A stretch of 64,000 nt of DNA from Bacteroidota bacterium (GCA_018818065.1 JAHISV010000002.1:62001-126000); one strand, 5' to 3'; counted from the first letter of the stretch, positions 35,061 through 45,231 are shown. Notes: generated by a model from the letters alone, not told the origin. Numbers and translations are program-made.

Positions 35061-37289
35061 ATGAAAAACTCATTTCACTCTCTATTGCTGGTAATATTAC
35101 TCCTGTTATTATCAAATATAACTTACTCACAAACTACCTGGGTGTTTTATGCTAGTGGTAGTAGCGCTGCCTTTAGTAGTATTAAAGATGACGGAAGTGA
35201 TCAAGCTACTTTACTTGATCAGCCTGCTCAAGGTAATATTGCTTTTGCTCAAGACCTCTATTACAATCCGGACGAACTGCCAAATACTATACTTTACATA
35301 ACAACTAAAGGATTGTACAAATCAAATCTGGATGGAAGTAACTCTGTTGAACTAGATTATGATGCTAATAATGATTTCCGGGCATTGGTTTATACTGGAG
35401 GAAAGATTTATTATACAAATTATTCCACTCCTCAAACCGCACTTAATAAAAACAATAATGGCGGTACTGGGATTATTCATGAAATTAATATTGATGGTAC
35501 AGGAAAAGTTAATCTTTTTACCGGACTAGCAAGTCCATACGGGATTACAACCGATGGAACAAATATTTACTGGACGGAATACTATGCTACTCCACAAAGT
35601 GCACTAGCAAAAACTAATGTAGGAAATGGAAATATTGTTAAATCTTCTATTGCAGCACCAACTCGAACTTCTATAACCATTGAAAATGACGCTAAACATA
35701 TAACTTATGGAAATGGAAAGCTTTACTGGACTGATTATGCAACGGGCAAAATAAGGAGAAGTAATACTACTGACGGATCCGATAAAATTGATTTTCTTGA
35801 TTTAAGTGGTGATAATCCACTGGGTATTGAATTTAATCCAATTGATAATCGATTATACTATTCAGTAATAGAAATGGGGGGCATTGGTAATCCAGTTATG
35901 CTGAACAAAAATTCCAATTCTTCTGTAGCACCACCACCCGTTGGAAGTTTAGGTTATACAAGTATAAACGCGGCAGTCGATTTTAGGTTTAAATCTTCAC
36001 TTAGTGATCTAAATGGAGTATCACCCGGTCCTTCGCTCAATACTTCCCCACCTCCGCCTCCGGAGCCATATATAATAACTAATACTGGCGGCACGCTTGA
36101 TGAGGGAGGAACTTTTACATTTAGTGACCTAATCCTAAAAGCCTCAAATCCGGATGGTGTATCGTATTCAATTACTTACAATATTCTCAGCGGACCAAAT
36201 TATGGTTCTATTACATCTGAGGCACTTCTTAAAACAGGAATGAGTAGTTCATTTACACAAAATGATATAGCTAACGGAAAAGTTAAGTATATACATGATG
36301 GAAGTGAATCCACCAGTGACGAATTTGCCTTTTCGCTCGTAGATGCAGAGGGTGATGAATCAGGTGAGTACGTTTTTGAATTTACAATTAATCCTGTTAA
36401 TGAGCCCCCTGTTTTTTCAGATATACCAGATATTAATATGGAGGAAGACGGTGAATTGACACTAAATCTTTCGGATTATTGCATGTATGTTACAGATCCG
36501 GATACTCCTGATTCACTCCTTATGTTCTCCTTATCTATAAATTGCAATGATGTAATTACTACAGAGATTTCTGAAAATAATTGCCTTATTACACTTAATA
36601 ATAATTGGTGCGGTTCAGCCCCGGCGACTATTACTGTGAGTGATGGGGTAAATTCTGACAGTAAGTCCCTGAATTTAATTGTTAGTGACATTAATGATTT
36701 ACCAATACTAGGTGAATTACCAGACTCAATTTCATTGGATTATATGGGTTCTACATCACTTACGGTTACAGCCAGTGATGTAGAAACAGCAGATTCATTA
36801 CTCGTATTTGGAGTAACTTCTAATGAGGCAATGCTTGATACACCATTTATAAATGGCTTGGTAACTATTACAGCCCTTCAGGGATACTCAGGTTCAACTG
36901 AAATTGAAGTTACGGTTACTGACGAAGCAGGTGCAACAGATAGTAAAATTATTATAATAATTGTTTCGCCTGATCCAACAAATATAAATGAGAGTGATAA
37001 CCTTCCAACTGAGTTTACAGTAGCTCAGAATTATCCTAATCCTTTTAATCCGACGACAAATATTAAATTTGGTGTACCAGAGGATAGTCATGTAAAGATT
37101 TCTGTTTATAATCTTCTGGGTGAAAATCTAGCTCAATTGTTTGAAGAGAATGTAAATGCAGGCTACCACAGTATTATATGGAATGCAGGTAATCTTCCTT
37201 CGGGTATTTACATATATAAAGTGAATATGAGAAGTTTGCACGATAATAATTCACTAGTAAAACAGAAAAAAATGTTGCTCATTAAATAA
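35061..37289 (+). CDS. Secreted propeller/adhesin-like protein with type IX sorting domain
   Basis: 742 residues. Signal peptide (SLLLVILLLLLSNITYSQ); a YWTD/LDL-receptor-B-like beta-propeller (about 30-310, with repeats like IYYTNYSTPQTALNKN and IYWTEYYATPQSALAK); a proline linker (PPPPPEPY); a CSPG/cadherin-like region (about 345-460); Ig/cadherin-like repeats (about 465-640); and a C-terminal sorting domain (about 655-742) starting NYPNPFNPTTNIKFGVPED. The tail predicts export by the type IX system and surface attachment. GGAG six bases upstream supports the start. The ligand is unknown. A strong terminator follows, so it is probably monocistronic. Confidence 0.88.
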   Translation: MKNSFHSLLLVILLLLLSNITYSQTTWVFYASGSSAAFSSIKDDGSDQATLLDQPAQGNIAFAQDLYYNPDELPNTILYITTKGLYKSNLDGSNSVELDYDANNDFRALVYTGGKIYYTNYSTPQTALNKNNNGGTGIIHEINIDGTGKVNLFTGLASPYGITTDGTNIYWTEYYATPQSALAKTNVGNGNIVKSSIAAPTRTSITIENDAKHITYGNGKLYWTDYATGKIRRSNTTDGSDKIDFLDLSGDNPLGIEFNPIDNRLYYSVIEMGGIGNPVMLNKNSNSSVAPPPVGSLGYTSINAAVDFRFKSSLSDLNGVSPGPSLNTSPPPPPEPYIITNTGGTLDEGGTFTFSDLILKASNPDGVSYSITYNILSGPNYGSITSEALLKTGMSSSFTQNDIANGKVKYIHDGSESTSDEFAFSLVDAEGDESGEYVFEFTINPVNEPPVFSDIPDINMEEDGELTLNLSDYCMYVTDPDTPDSLLMFSLSINCNDVITTEISENNCLITLNNNWCGSAPATITVSDGVNSDSKSLNLIVSDINDLPILGELPDSISLDYMGSTSLTVTASDVETADSLLVFGVTSNEAMLDTPFINGLVTITALQGYSGSTEIEVTVTDEAGATDSKIIIIIVSPDPTNINESDNLPTEFTVAQNYPNPFNPTTNIKFGVPEDSHVKISVYNLLGENLAQLFEENVNAGYHSIIWNAGNLPSGIYIYKVNMRSLHDNNSLVKQKKMLLIK

Positions 37290-37329
37290 CGACAGTAGCG
37301 ATTTTCAAATAAAATAATTCTTTTAATTA

Positions 37330-37360
37330 ATGCCGATCTTCAAGATCGGCATTTTATTTT
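37330..37360 (+). terminator. Intrinsic terminator
   Basis: An 11-bp stem (ATGCCGATCTT / AAGATCGGCAT, 37330-37352) followed by TTTATTTT, 40 bases after the secreted-protein stop. It separates that gene from the sulfurtransferase gene. Confidence 0.88.
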
Positions 37361-37412
37361 ATACTTATTTCCCCTATTTTTCCTGTCCAATTACTTAATA
37401 ACAAAGAGAGCG

Positions 37413-38246
37413 ATGAAACTGTTTTATACTATAGAAGAAATTGAAAAACTGACCAACGAAAGGAAAATTACCTTGGTTGATGTTAGAGACAAGGATTCTT
37501 TTGTTGAAGGACACATACCGGGCGCAGGTAACATACCAGAAATATTTACATACTTAAGTATGAGTACTGAAGAAGGTTTGCAGATGATTGTTGATACTTT
37601 CGTTCCAAAATTTATTTCGGCCGGAATTTCCAATGATAAACCAGTGGTCTTTTATAGTGATTGTCTAAGCGGAGCATATGGGGCAGTTAGTCGTGGTTAT
37701 ATTATAAGTCTTTATCTGGGTCATAAAAATCCCGGCATTTATTCCAATGGATTAAATGAATGGCTTCAACTGGAAAAAAAACTGGAATTTGGTGATGTTG
37801 TATCAGAGGAAGGAAAATTCATTCCTGATATTTTTCATTCTGTAATTGTGACAAAACATGACGTGTTAAAAGCAATAGATAATCCCAAAATTAAATTGTT
37901 GGATGACAGAGATCAAAGTGAGTGGGATGGAGAAAGTTCATCACCTTACGGTATCGATTTTGCCCCAAGAAAGGGACGGATAAGGGGATCTAAATGGATA
38001 GCCTGGCATAATTTTATGCGAAGAGATGGCGACACTGTTCTTTTTAAATCACCCACCGAAATAATAAAGTTATGTTCGGAACAGGATATATCACCGGAAG
38101 ACGAGGTTATTATTTACTGTTTTAAAGGTGCCAGAGCCTCTAACACTTATATGGCACTTAAAACTGCCGGTTTTGAAAATATTAAAATATATTTTGCTTC
38201 CTGGAATGAATGGTCCAGAGATCTTTCACTGCCTGTTGAAGAATAA
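37413..38246 (+). CDS. Double-rhodanese sulfurtransferase
   Basis: 277 residues with two rhodanese domains. The first starts ITLVDVRDKDSFVEGHIPGA and has FYSDCLSGAYG in its active-site region. The second starts KLLDDRDQSEWDG and contains the catalytic-loop Cys in IIYCFKGARAS. The arrangement matches thiosulfate / 3-mercaptopyruvate sulfurtransferases, which move sulfur to cyanide, thiols or cofactors. There is no signal peptide, so it is cytoplasmic. A cupin gene follows 13 bases later and may act with it. Donor specificity is not inferred because the loop CFKGAR is not a textbook TST or MST loop. Confidence 0.85.
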   Translation: MKLFYTIEEIEKLTNERKITLVDVRDKDSFVEGHIPGAGNIPEIFTYLSMSTEEGLQMIVDTFVPKFISAGISNDKPVVFYSDCLSGAYGAVSRGYIISLYLGHKNPGIYSNGLNEWLQLEKKLEFGDVVSEEGKFIPDIFHSVIVTKHDVLKAIDNPKIKLLDDRDQSEWDGESSSPYGIDFAPRKGRIRGSKWIAWHNFMRRDGDTVLFKSPTEIIKLCSEQDISPEDEVIIYCFKGARASNTYMALKTAGFENIKIYFASWNEWSRDLSLPVEE

Positions 38247-38259
38247 AGAGAGGTTAGTA

Positions 38260-38610
38260 ATGAAAATCAATAAGTTGACAGATATAAAGAAATCAAAAGT
38301 AGTTATGGAAGGCGCAGTTAATGCCTTCAAGCAAATACCAATCTCTTCCTCTGATGGATCACCAGCCTACTCCTTCAGAGTTTTTACTGTCGAACCAGGA
38401 GGACATACTCCCTTTCATAATCATAATTACGAGCATCTAAATTATATTATCGAAGGTGAGGGCTTGTTAAAAAATGAACATGGTGAAGAACATAATCTGG
38501 AACAGGGCGATTTTGCGATTGTTGAACCTAATGAAAAACATCAATATATGAACAAATCAAAAGATAAAGATTTCGTTATGATTTGTGCTGTGCCGAAAGA
38601 ATTTGAGTAA
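38260..38610 (+). CDS. Cupin-domain protein
   Basis: 116 residues from ATG 38260, preceded by AGAGAGG; a longer open frame upstream lies inside the sulfurtransferase gene. One conserved cupin barrel: motif 1 PGGHTPFHNHNYEHLNYIIEG (two His plus Glu-region ligands) and motif 2 GDFAIVEPNEKHQYMN (third His). It should bind a metal such as Fe, Mn or Zn. Stand-alone small cupins include dioxygenases, isomerases and sensors, so no reaction is assigned. Position right after the sulfurtransferase suggests a shared sulfur or thiol pathway (inference). Confidence 0.88.
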   Translation: MKINKLTDIKKSKVVMEGAVNAFKQIPISSSDGSPAYSFRVFTVEPGGHTPFHNHNYEHLNYIIEGEGLLKNEHGEEHNLEQGDFAIVEPNEKHQYMNKSKDKDFVMICAVPKEFE

Positions 38611-38648
38611 ACAAAATATTATCAAATTTCTGTTATATGAAGGAGTAA

Positions 38649-40541
38649 ATGAAAAGTATGAAATCTCGTTCTCTATTATCACTATCCATAATAACGATTC
38701 TTGCATTAAATATTTTTGCACATGAACCCTTAGCTCCTCTCTCCGATATACCCGATTCATTGCAGCTCGTAAAGTATCAGGATTTATACTCTTACGATTC
38801 TGATGATCTGGAAGAGCTAACCGGTAAGTTAAATACTGCTCTTATTCTTAATCCGGAAAACGTTGAGCTAAATCTTTTGAGAGGTAAAATTCTTTTAGCA
38901 AAAAAGAATTTTAAAGCTGCAGAGAGCATTATGCTCCGGCTTAATAAACTTTATCCCAAAGATGGAGCTATTAGCTATTTTTTAAGCAGGTTATATGCCC
39001 AATCAAATAACTTAATGTCATCATCAACTTACATGTATCAGATAGATCCGGATTATAAATATTCTGAGACTTTTATTTCTGAAATGGAAGCCGATGCTTA
39101 TCCTTTCTTTACCAGATTCGAAAAGCAGATTTATGATACTTTGGAGAACAAAATAAGTTTTATTCTTAGAAATTGGTTTATAAAGGATCCAAGTCCGGCG
39201 TCACCAGAAAATGAATATTTTCAAACAATGATAAACAGGCTGGAATATGCCTATGCAAATTTCTATGATGGTTTTGCTTTAGATGCACGTGGCTATATAT
39301 ATTTAAAGTATGGTGAGCCGGAGGAGAGACATGAATTTCCTCACCGCGGATTTGCAACTGAGTGTTGGATATATAAAAGCTATTCTAAAGATGACATTAC
39401 TTTTGATTTTATAAAATCATTAAGACAGCCTTCCTGGACCAGAATTAAATTTCGCTCACAAATCCCAGGTGATTCTTTCATTACAAACAAGTTCGATTTT
39501 AATAATTATGATGAATCAATACCTTCCTCTTCTTTTTTTGAAGATCGAAAGATGATCAATAATAAGTACAATGAAATATTTACGGAAGTCAACTCTCTGG
39601 CTATTGACAAACAATTGTCTGAGAACAGCCCCAAAAGTGAAACACAGGGCGTGGAAGATGCTTTAATAAGTAATTTCTTTATAAGGGAATCAGAATTCCA
39701 ATCAAGATTGCCGGAAGTGGCAAGTGCTGCAAAGATTCCTCAATTAGTCCTATCAGTAGATAATTGTAGATTTAAAGGCGACAGTGGTTCTGTAAAACTT
39801 GAAACTTACCTCGGTTTGCCGATTAAACAAATCTATGATGCGGTAGGGGGAAATATTTATAAAAAAATTGTTCTGAATGAGAAGCTGGCTATCAGAGATA
39901 ATAATTTCTACCCGATAGCTAACCACTCTGATAAAATTGAATTTCAGTTTGAAGATATAAACAAAGCTCATTTTATTGATATGCTTTCCTTTACAATACC
40001 TCCTCAGGATTTTGCCCTGTCATTTGAAGTTGATGACGAACAAAAAAGATTTATTGCCGCAAAAACCGTTGAAGTTAATAACACAGATTTTTTACAGGAC
40101 AAATTATTTCTTAGTGATATTCAGTTATCATCGCAAATAACGCCAAACTATATTGGTGGAAGCAGGTTTGTAAAGAATGGTTTATTTATACAGCCATATC
40201 CTTACGGTATGTTTAGTAGATCGACTCCAGTATTTATCTATTTCGAAATATATAATTTGCTTAAGAGTCATAGTATTACCGATTATACAATTTCCTATGG
40301 TCTTGCAAAAAGCTATGAAAAGAATATTCTTGAAAAAATATTTACTCTCGATCTATCAGAAGACCCTGGATCCATACAATTTACCCAAAACTATACCGGA
40401 AATAAAATTGATGATTTCATTTACTTTCAATTAAACACAATTAACATGGATATTGGTGAGTATGTGCTAAAAGTAAGGGTTGAGGATAAAAATTCAAAAA
40501 TGATATTTGAGCGTGATAAGAAATTCTTCCTCACTCAGTGA
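38649..40541 (+). CDS. GWxTD-domain secreted protein with TPR-like N-terminus
   Basis: 630 residues. A signal peptide (LLSLSIITILALNIFAHE) is followed by TPR-like helices (about 60-150: ALILNPENVELNLLRGKI) and the GWxTD-type region (about 165-260) with NWFIKDPSPASPENEY and ARGYIYLKYGEPEERHEFP. The rest is a long beta-rich C-terminal half. GWxTD proteins are common in Ignavibacteria, Chlorobi and relatives, and their function is unknown. GGAG lies immediately upstream of ATG 38649; a second ATG nine bases on is also possible. The next gene begins 13 bases after the stop. Confidence 0.85.
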   Translation: MKSMKSRSLLSLSIITILALNIFAHEPLAPLSDIPDSLQLVKYQDLYSYDSDDLEELTGKLNTALILNPENVELNLLRGKILLAKKNFKAAESIMLRLNKLYPKDGAISYFLSRLYAQSNNLMSSSTYMYQIDPDYKYSETFISEMEADAYPFFTRFEKQIYDTLENKISFILRNWFIKDPSPASPENEYFQTMINRLEYAYANFYDGFALDARGYIYLKYGEPEERHEFPHRGFATECWIYKSYSKDDITFDFIKSLRQPSWTRIKFRSQIPGDSFITNKFDFNNYDESIPSSSFFEDRKMINNKYNEIFTEVNSLAIDKQLSENSPKSETQGVEDALISNFFIRESEFQSRLPEVASAAKIPQLVLSVDNCRFKGDSGSVKLETYLGLPIKQIYDAVGGNIYKKIVLNEKLAIRDNNFYPIANHSDKIEFQFEDINKAHFIDMLSFTIPPQDFALSFEVDDEQKRFIAAKTVEVNNTDFLQDKLFLSDIQLSSQITPNYIGGSRFVKNGLFIQPYPYGMFSRSTPVFIYFEIYNLLKSHSITDYTISYGLAKSYEKNILEKIFTLDLSEDPGSIQFTQNYTGNKIDDFIYFQLNTINMDIGEYVLKVRVEDKNSKMIFERDKKFFLTQ

Positions 40542-40554
40542 TAACGGAGTTTTA

Positions 40555-41001
40555 ATGCATAAGCAACTTTTAATCCTTTTCATACTATTGATTTTCGGGT
40601 GCGATAATAAAAGAGATTTTAATGAAGGTATCATCAAAAGTGAGGTTCTGAAGGAAATTCAAAAATGCGAGGATGGCTGGAACAAAGGTAATCTTACAGA
40701 TTATATGCAAAGTTATTTGCAATCCGATTCCTTACGGTTTTCTGGTAATAATTCCTATAGATTTGGCTGGAAAGCAGTATTAGAAAACTATAAACGTGGG
40801 TATCCAAACAAAGAAGCAATGGGATCTTTAACATTCAGTGAGTTGGATGTTAAGGCAATTTCAAAAGACGCTGCCTTGGTATTTGGCAGGTTTACTACCG
40901 CCAGAACCTCAGATACGCTAACGGGACTATTTACTTTGTTGATGCGTAAATATGATAACGATTGGAGAATTGTTCACGATCATTCTTCAGCAAATTATTA
41001 A
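40555..41001 (+). CDS. Small lipoprotein with NTF2/DUF4440-like domain
   Basis: 148 residues from ATG 40555, which has GGAG six bases upstream; the frame extends upstream inside the previous gene. A lipoprotein signal (LLILFILLIFGC, lipobox Cys near 14) precedes an NTF2-like (SnoaL/DUF4440) domain with CEDGWNKGNLTDYMQSYLQ at its start and MRKYDNDWRIVHDHSSA at its end. Such domains form a cone-shaped pocket and are used by diverse enzymes and binding proteins. It follows the GWxTD gene closely and precedes a terminator, so it ends this transcription unit. The specific function is unknown. Confidence 0.82.
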   Translation: MHKQLLILFILLIFGCDNKRDFNEGIIKSEVLKEIQKCEDGWNKGNLTDYMQSYLQSDSLRFSGNNSYRFGWKAVLENYKRGYPNKEAMGSLTFSELDVKAISKDAALVFGRFTTARTSDTLTGLFTLLMRKYDNDWRIVHDHSSANY

Positions 41002-41040
41002 TTGGTTTTTATTCTTCGGGCGATTATAATTATTAAAATA

Positions 41041-41069
41041 AAAGAGAATCAATGCGACTCTCTTTTTTA
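41041..41069. terminator. Bidirectional terminator between convergent genes
   Basis: AAAGAGAATC-AATGC-GACTCTCTTT forms a 10-bp stem with one mismatch. It has a T-run on the right for the plus-strand lipoprotein gene and an A-rich left flank that reads as T on the minus strand for asd. Confidence 0.75.
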
Positions 41070-42113
41070 TTAAATAATATTTTTCGATTTAAGCATTTCA
41101 GCAATAAGAATTGTGCCCCCGGCTGCACCCCTGATAGTATTGTGCGAAAGCACTACAAACTTATAATCAAAGAGTGAACATTCCCTAAGTCGCCCGACTG
41201 AAACGGTCATTCCTTTACCTAAGTTACGGTGCAATTTTGGTTGTGGATAGTTCTCTTCCTCAAAATACTTTATTGGTGGCTTTGGAGCAGATGGAAGCTC
41301 AAGTCTTTGTGGTTCACTGGTAAACTCGACAAAAGCTTTTTTAACCTCTTCGATGGATGCCTTCTTCTTCAGTTTTATCTGAACGCACTCAAGATGACCA
41401 TCAATAACGCTGACTCTGTTGCATTGAGCGCTTATTTTAATTTCCGCATTCACAAACTTGTTATCAATTAAATTCCCAAGAATTTTAAGAGGTTCAATTT
41501 CCATTTTTGCCTCTTCCCCGCCAATAAAAGGGACAACATTATCAATCATATCCATGGCAGAAAGACCCGGGTAACCAGCACCGGATATTGCCTGCATTGT
41601 AACAATATTTACTGCTTCAATTCCGAATTTATCCTGAAGTGGTTTTAGAGCAAGTGTCAAACCGATTGTGGAGCAATTAGGATTTGTTATTATACATCCT
41701 TTATAATTCTGAGCTTCTAAAACTGCAAGGTGTTCGTAGTTTACTTCCGGAATAATAAGTGGAACATCAGCATCATACCTATGATTACGGGCATTAGAAA
41801 TAACAACATGTCCATTCCTGGCAAATTCTTCTTCGATCGGACCGGCTACAGAGGCATCCATTGCAGAAAACACGACCTTCGATTTTACTGATTCCGGACT
41901 ACTCAATATGACAATGGTATCACGAATTTTGTCAGGTAGTGGTGTATGCATAACCCAATTAGTGGCCTCGCCAAAGGTTTTACCAGCTGATCTTTCTGAT
42001 GCTGCAAGTTCAGCAATTTCGAACCATGGATGGTTTAATAATAACTCTATAAATTTTTGTCCAACACTTCCTGTTGCACCGAGTATTGCAACTTTCGTTT
42101 TCTCTATTTTCAT
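41070..42113 (-). CDS. asd: Aspartate-semialdehyde dehydrogenase
   Basis: 347 residues. The NADP-binding start AILGATGSVGQKFIELL is followed by the catalytic Cys in NPNCSTIGLTLAL near residue 145 and QAISGAGYPG near 180. The form with TNWVMHTPLPD and EEENYPQPKLHR matches the archaeal/fungal-type Asd rather than the classical E. coli type. It reduces aspartyl phosphate to aspartate semialdehyde for Thr, Met, Lys and diaminopimelate synthesis. It lies two bases after the thrA stop, so it is cotranscribed with the preceding pathway enzyme. Confidence 0.95.
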   Translation of the reverse strand: MKIEKTKVAILGATGSVGQKFIELLLNHPWFEIAELAASERSAGKTFGEATNWVMHTPLPDKIRDTIVILSSPESVKSKVVFSAMDASVAGPIEEEFARNGHVVISNARNHRYDADVPLIIPEVNYEHLAVLEAQNYKGCIITNPNCSTIGLTLALKPLQDKFGIEAVNIVTMQAISGAGYPGLSAMDMIDNVVPFIGGEEAKMEIEPLKILGNLIDNKFVNAEIKISAQCNRVSVIDGHLECVQIKLKKKASIEEVKKAFVEFTSEPQRLELPSAPKPPIKYFEEENYPQPKLHRNLGKGMTVSVGRLRECSLFDYKFVVLSHNTIRGAAGGTILIAEMLKSKNII

Positions 42114-42115
42114 AA

Positions 42116-44578
42116 TTAGCTCAAATATTTAGATATTCTTATTACGTCTGCATACACTCCGGATGCTGTAAACTCTGCTCCGGCACCTCTGCCTTTAAGA
42201 ATAAGGGGTTTATCATTATAGTATTTCGTTGTGAACGCGACAATGTTATCAACACCGGTTAAAGCGTAAAACGGATGATTACTATCAATCATTTCAATAC
42301 CAACCTTAGCTTTTCCCTTTTCATACTTTGCAATATAAGATAGTACTTTTCCTTTCTTAGCAGCCGCTGCTTTTAATTTATCGTAATCTTTATCATTTTT
42401 TTCTAATTTGGATAAGAAATCATCAACGCTAATATTCCCTCTTGCATTTTTAGGGATAAGGTTCTCAATTACAAGATTCCTTAAGTCCATTTCCATGCCA
42501 GTTTCTCTAATTAATATTAACAGCTTTCTGGCCATATCAAGACCATTCAAATCATCTCGCGGATCGGGCTCTGTGAATCCTGAAGCTTTTGCGCTCTTCA
42601 CAATTTCACTGAAAGTATTATCCGAATATTTAAACTCGTTAAAAAGATAACTGAGAGTACCTGAGAGGATTCCTTCAATTTTAATAATTTCATCACCATT
42701 GTTCACTAAATCCTGCAAAGCGTTAATTATTGGCATCCCAGCTCCAACATTCGTGGCGTACCTAAATTGAACATTGTTCTCAATGGCAGTTTCACGCAGT
42801 TTTGTATAGAGTGAATACTTACCTGAATTGGCAATCTTGTTTGGAGTAACTATCGAAATACTGTCGCCCAGGATTGAATTGTAAAACGGGACAACCAAAT
42901 CATTTGCCGTACAATCAACAAAAATTGAATTTGATAGATCCATTAAAGTCATGTTGGAAACAAACGTTTTTACATCCGATGGAGTTTTAGATTTTGATAG
43001 AATTTTATTCCAATTGTTAAGATCAATTCCATTTTCATCAAAAACCATTTTCTTACTGTTCGCCAAACCAACCAAATTAATTTTTACATTTTGGATTTTT
43101 GCGATATGCTCAGCACGATCTTTAATCACCTCTAAAAAAGCTTTTCCTACCAGTCCTGGACCAATCATGAAAACGTTTAAATTCTTTTTCTGGGAAAGGA
43201 ATACTGCATCATGAAGCACATTGACTGCTTTTTGTAAAGATGTATTTGAAATTACCAAAGAAATATTCTGTTCCGAAGAACCCTGTGCAATAGCACGAAT
43301 ACTAATACCATTTTTCCCTAAGGCACGGAATACTTTACCGGCAATACCCGGTGTATTCCTCATGTCCTCTCCAACAACAGCAATTACAGCCATTTCATCT
43401 TCAATAAACGTAGGCTGAATTTCTTTGTCATGAATTTCAAGTCTGAATTCTTCATCAATAGTAGCTTTTACCAGTTTAGCTTTATCAGGCATTACAGCAA
43501 TACAAATACTGTGACCCGATGAAGCCTGAGTAATCATGAGAACACTAATATCTTTCTTGGAAAGACTTGAAAATATTCTTGAAGTTACTGCTGAGATACC
43601 GGTCATGCTGCTTCCAGTTACGCGTAATAAACTAATATTTGGTATTGAAGATATTCCCTTTACCTTGAAGTCAATATCGCGTTCCCTTTCAAGAATTAAT
43701 GTACCTTTGAATTGTGGATTAAAAGTGTTCCGGATTCTTAATTTTATATTTTTGTTAAGCGCCGGAAGCATTGTTGGCGGATGAATAACCTTAGCGCCAA
43801 AATGTGACATTTCCATGGCCTCTTCGTAGGTAACAGCCTTTACAGAGAATGCATTTTTTACTACGCGCGGATCAGCAGTCAATATACCATCAACATCAGT
43901 CCATATTTCGATCTCTTTAACATTTAACGCAGCACCAAAAATTGATGCCGTATAATCAGAACCACCACGGCCAATTGTTGTTGTTTCATTCTCGGCAGTT
44001 GACCCTATAAAGCCTGTAATTATCTGAATAGATTTATGCTTTTTGAAGTACTCAATAATATTTTTATTGGTCTTTGCAAAATTAACTTTAGCGTTGCCAA
44101 AATTGTCATCTGTTTTGATAAGTAATCTGCTATCGAGGTATTCAGCTGACAATCCTTGTGATTGCATTGCAGAAGCAATAATTCTATTAGAAAAACGTTC
44201 TCCAAAACTCATTATATAATCCATCGAGCGCGGTGTTAATTCTTTTGTAAGGAGAATGCCATGAAGGATTTCTTTGAGTTCTTTAAATAATTCTTCAATC
44301 CTTGGCAAGAGAAATTTCCGCTGTTTTTCTGCTTTTACTAAATCGTCAATTGCAGTAATATGTCTTTGATAGATATTAGTATACTCCAAAAGATATTTGT
44401 CATCTCTTCTAACGGCCAATTCACTCGTTTCTATTAGTTGATCAGTAACACCCTGAAATGCTGAGAATACGACAGCAAACTTTTCTTTCTTCGCCACATA
44501 GGTTTTAAGTATGGATATTACTTGTTCGATTCTCTGTGGTGTGCCCACGGAAGAACCACCGAATTTTAATAGTTTCAT
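42116..44578 (-). CDS. thrA: Bifunctional aspartate kinase / homoserine dehydrogenase
   Basis: 820 residues. The aspartate kinase domain (about 1-290) starts LLKFGGSSVGTPQRI and has TTIGRGGSDYTAS near 200. Two ACT domains (about 310-460) include MITQASSGHSICIAV and AIAQGSSEQNISLV. The homoserine dehydrogenase domain (about 465-820) has MIGPGLVGKAFLEVI and GAGAEFTASGVYADVIR. It catalyses the first and third steps of the aspartate pathway, and threonine feedback through the ACT domains is expected for the family. With asd two bases downstream, three consecutive steps are encoded together. thrB and thrC are not in the window. Confidence 0.95.
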   Translation of the reverse strand: MKLLKFGGSSVGTPQRIEQVISILKTYVAKKEKFAVVFSAFQGVTDQLIETSELAVRRDDKYLLEYTNIYQRHITAIDDLVKAEKQRKFLLPRIEELFKELKEILHGILLTKELTPRSMDYIMSFGERFSNRIIASAMQSQGLSAEYLDSRLLIKTDDNFGNAKVNFAKTNKNIIEYFKKHKSIQIITGFIGSTAENETTTIGRGGSDYTASIFGAALNVKEIEIWTDVDGILTADPRVVKNAFSVKAVTYEEAMEMSHFGAKVIHPPTMLPALNKNIKLRIRNTFNPQFKGTLILERERDIDFKVKGISSIPNISLLRVTGSSMTGISAVTSRIFSSLSKKDISVLMITQASSGHSICIAVMPDKAKLVKATIDEEFRLEIHDKEIQPTFIEDEMAVIAVVGEDMRNTPGIAGKVFRALGKNGISIRAIAQGSSEQNISLVISNTSLQKAVNVLHDAVFLSQKKNLNVFMIGPGLVGKAFLEVIKDRAEHIAKIQNVKINLVGLANSKKMVFDENGIDLNNWNKILSKSKTPSDVKTFVSNMTLMDLSNSIFVDCTANDLVVPFYNSILGDSISIVTPNKIANSGKYSLYTKLRETAIENNVQFRYATNVGAGMPIINALQDLVNNGDEIIKIEGILSGTLSYLFNEFKYSDNTFSEIVKSAKASGFTEPDPRDDLNGLDMARKLLILIRETGMEMDLRNLVIENLIPKNARGNISVDDFLSKLEKNDKDYDKLKAAAAKKGKVLSYIAKYEKGKAKVGIEMIDSNHPFYALTGVDNIVAFTTKYYNDKPLILKGRGAGAEFTASGVYADVIRISKYLS

Positions 44579-44664
44579 GTTATTTTGATAGGTTGGTTAA
44601 AAAATTAAAAGCAATAATACCCATAAGATGCAAAGTAATCAAGATAAACTTAGCATCCGGGGTT

Positions 44665-45216
44665 CTATACCATTTCACTAAGAAGTTCAGGTCTTGGTTG
44701 CGCGATAACAACTTTGTTTACCAAAAGTCCTCTATCGGATATCAACTTTGCACCAGAATCAACAGCACTTGTTACTGCTGCAACATCACCTGTAATTGTG
44801 CAAAACGCTTTTCCACCCAAAGCCATTGCTAAACGGATTTCTATCAATTGAACACTCGCTGCTTTAACTGCAGCGTCAGCACCTTCAATAAGTGAAGCTA
44901 CGGAAAATGATTCAAGTATACCCAAAGACTCAAGTTTTTCAACTTTTGAATGACCTGATAATGCTGGAAAAATATCGGGGTGAACATTAGGAATAACAAA
45001 TGTATCAATAATTGCGAATTCTAAACTGTTTTTTGCGGCTTCCACAGCTGACTGAACCGCTGCAACATCACCACCAATTAGAACCATATATTTACCTGAA
45101 CATATTGTACGTGAAAGGATAAGTGTTACATTTGAAGTCTTCAACATTATATCCGCACTTTGCATTCCCGCAGCTATACTGGATAATTCTACTAAACCTA
45201 ATGAATTCATATTCAT
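44665..45216 (-). CDS. Tandem BMC-domain shell protein, PduT-like
   Basis: 183 residues made of two BMC domains: residues 1-90 (SLGLVELSSIAAGMQSADIM) and 95-180 (SLGILESFSVASLIEGADAA). This is the BMC-T trimer architecture. Cys39 in TICSGKYMVLIGGD matches the pore Cys of PduT, where three subunits hold a [4Fe-4S] cluster for electron transfer across the microcompartment shell. The gene follows the PduS-like gene by 15 bases, the same partner as in propanediol-type operons. No other shell or core enzyme gene is visible, so this is a satellite part of a microcompartment system. Confidence 0.92.
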   Translation of the reverse strand: MNMNSLGLVELSSIAAGMQSADIMLKTSNVTLILSRTICSGKYMVLIGGDVAAVQSAVEAAKNSLEFAIIDTFVIPNVHPDIFPALSGHSKVEKLESLGILESFSVASLIEGADAAVKAASVQLIEIRLAMALGGKAFCTITGDVAAVTSAVDSGAKLISDRGLLVNKVVIAQPRPELLSEMV

Positions 45217-45231
45217 TTCCTTCTTAAGACT

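Noticed and set aside
38128-38259. N-terminal extension of the cupin gene
   Set aside because: It lies inside the sulfurtransferase gene in another frame; AGAGAGG before ATG 38260 and the domain start favour the shorter protein.
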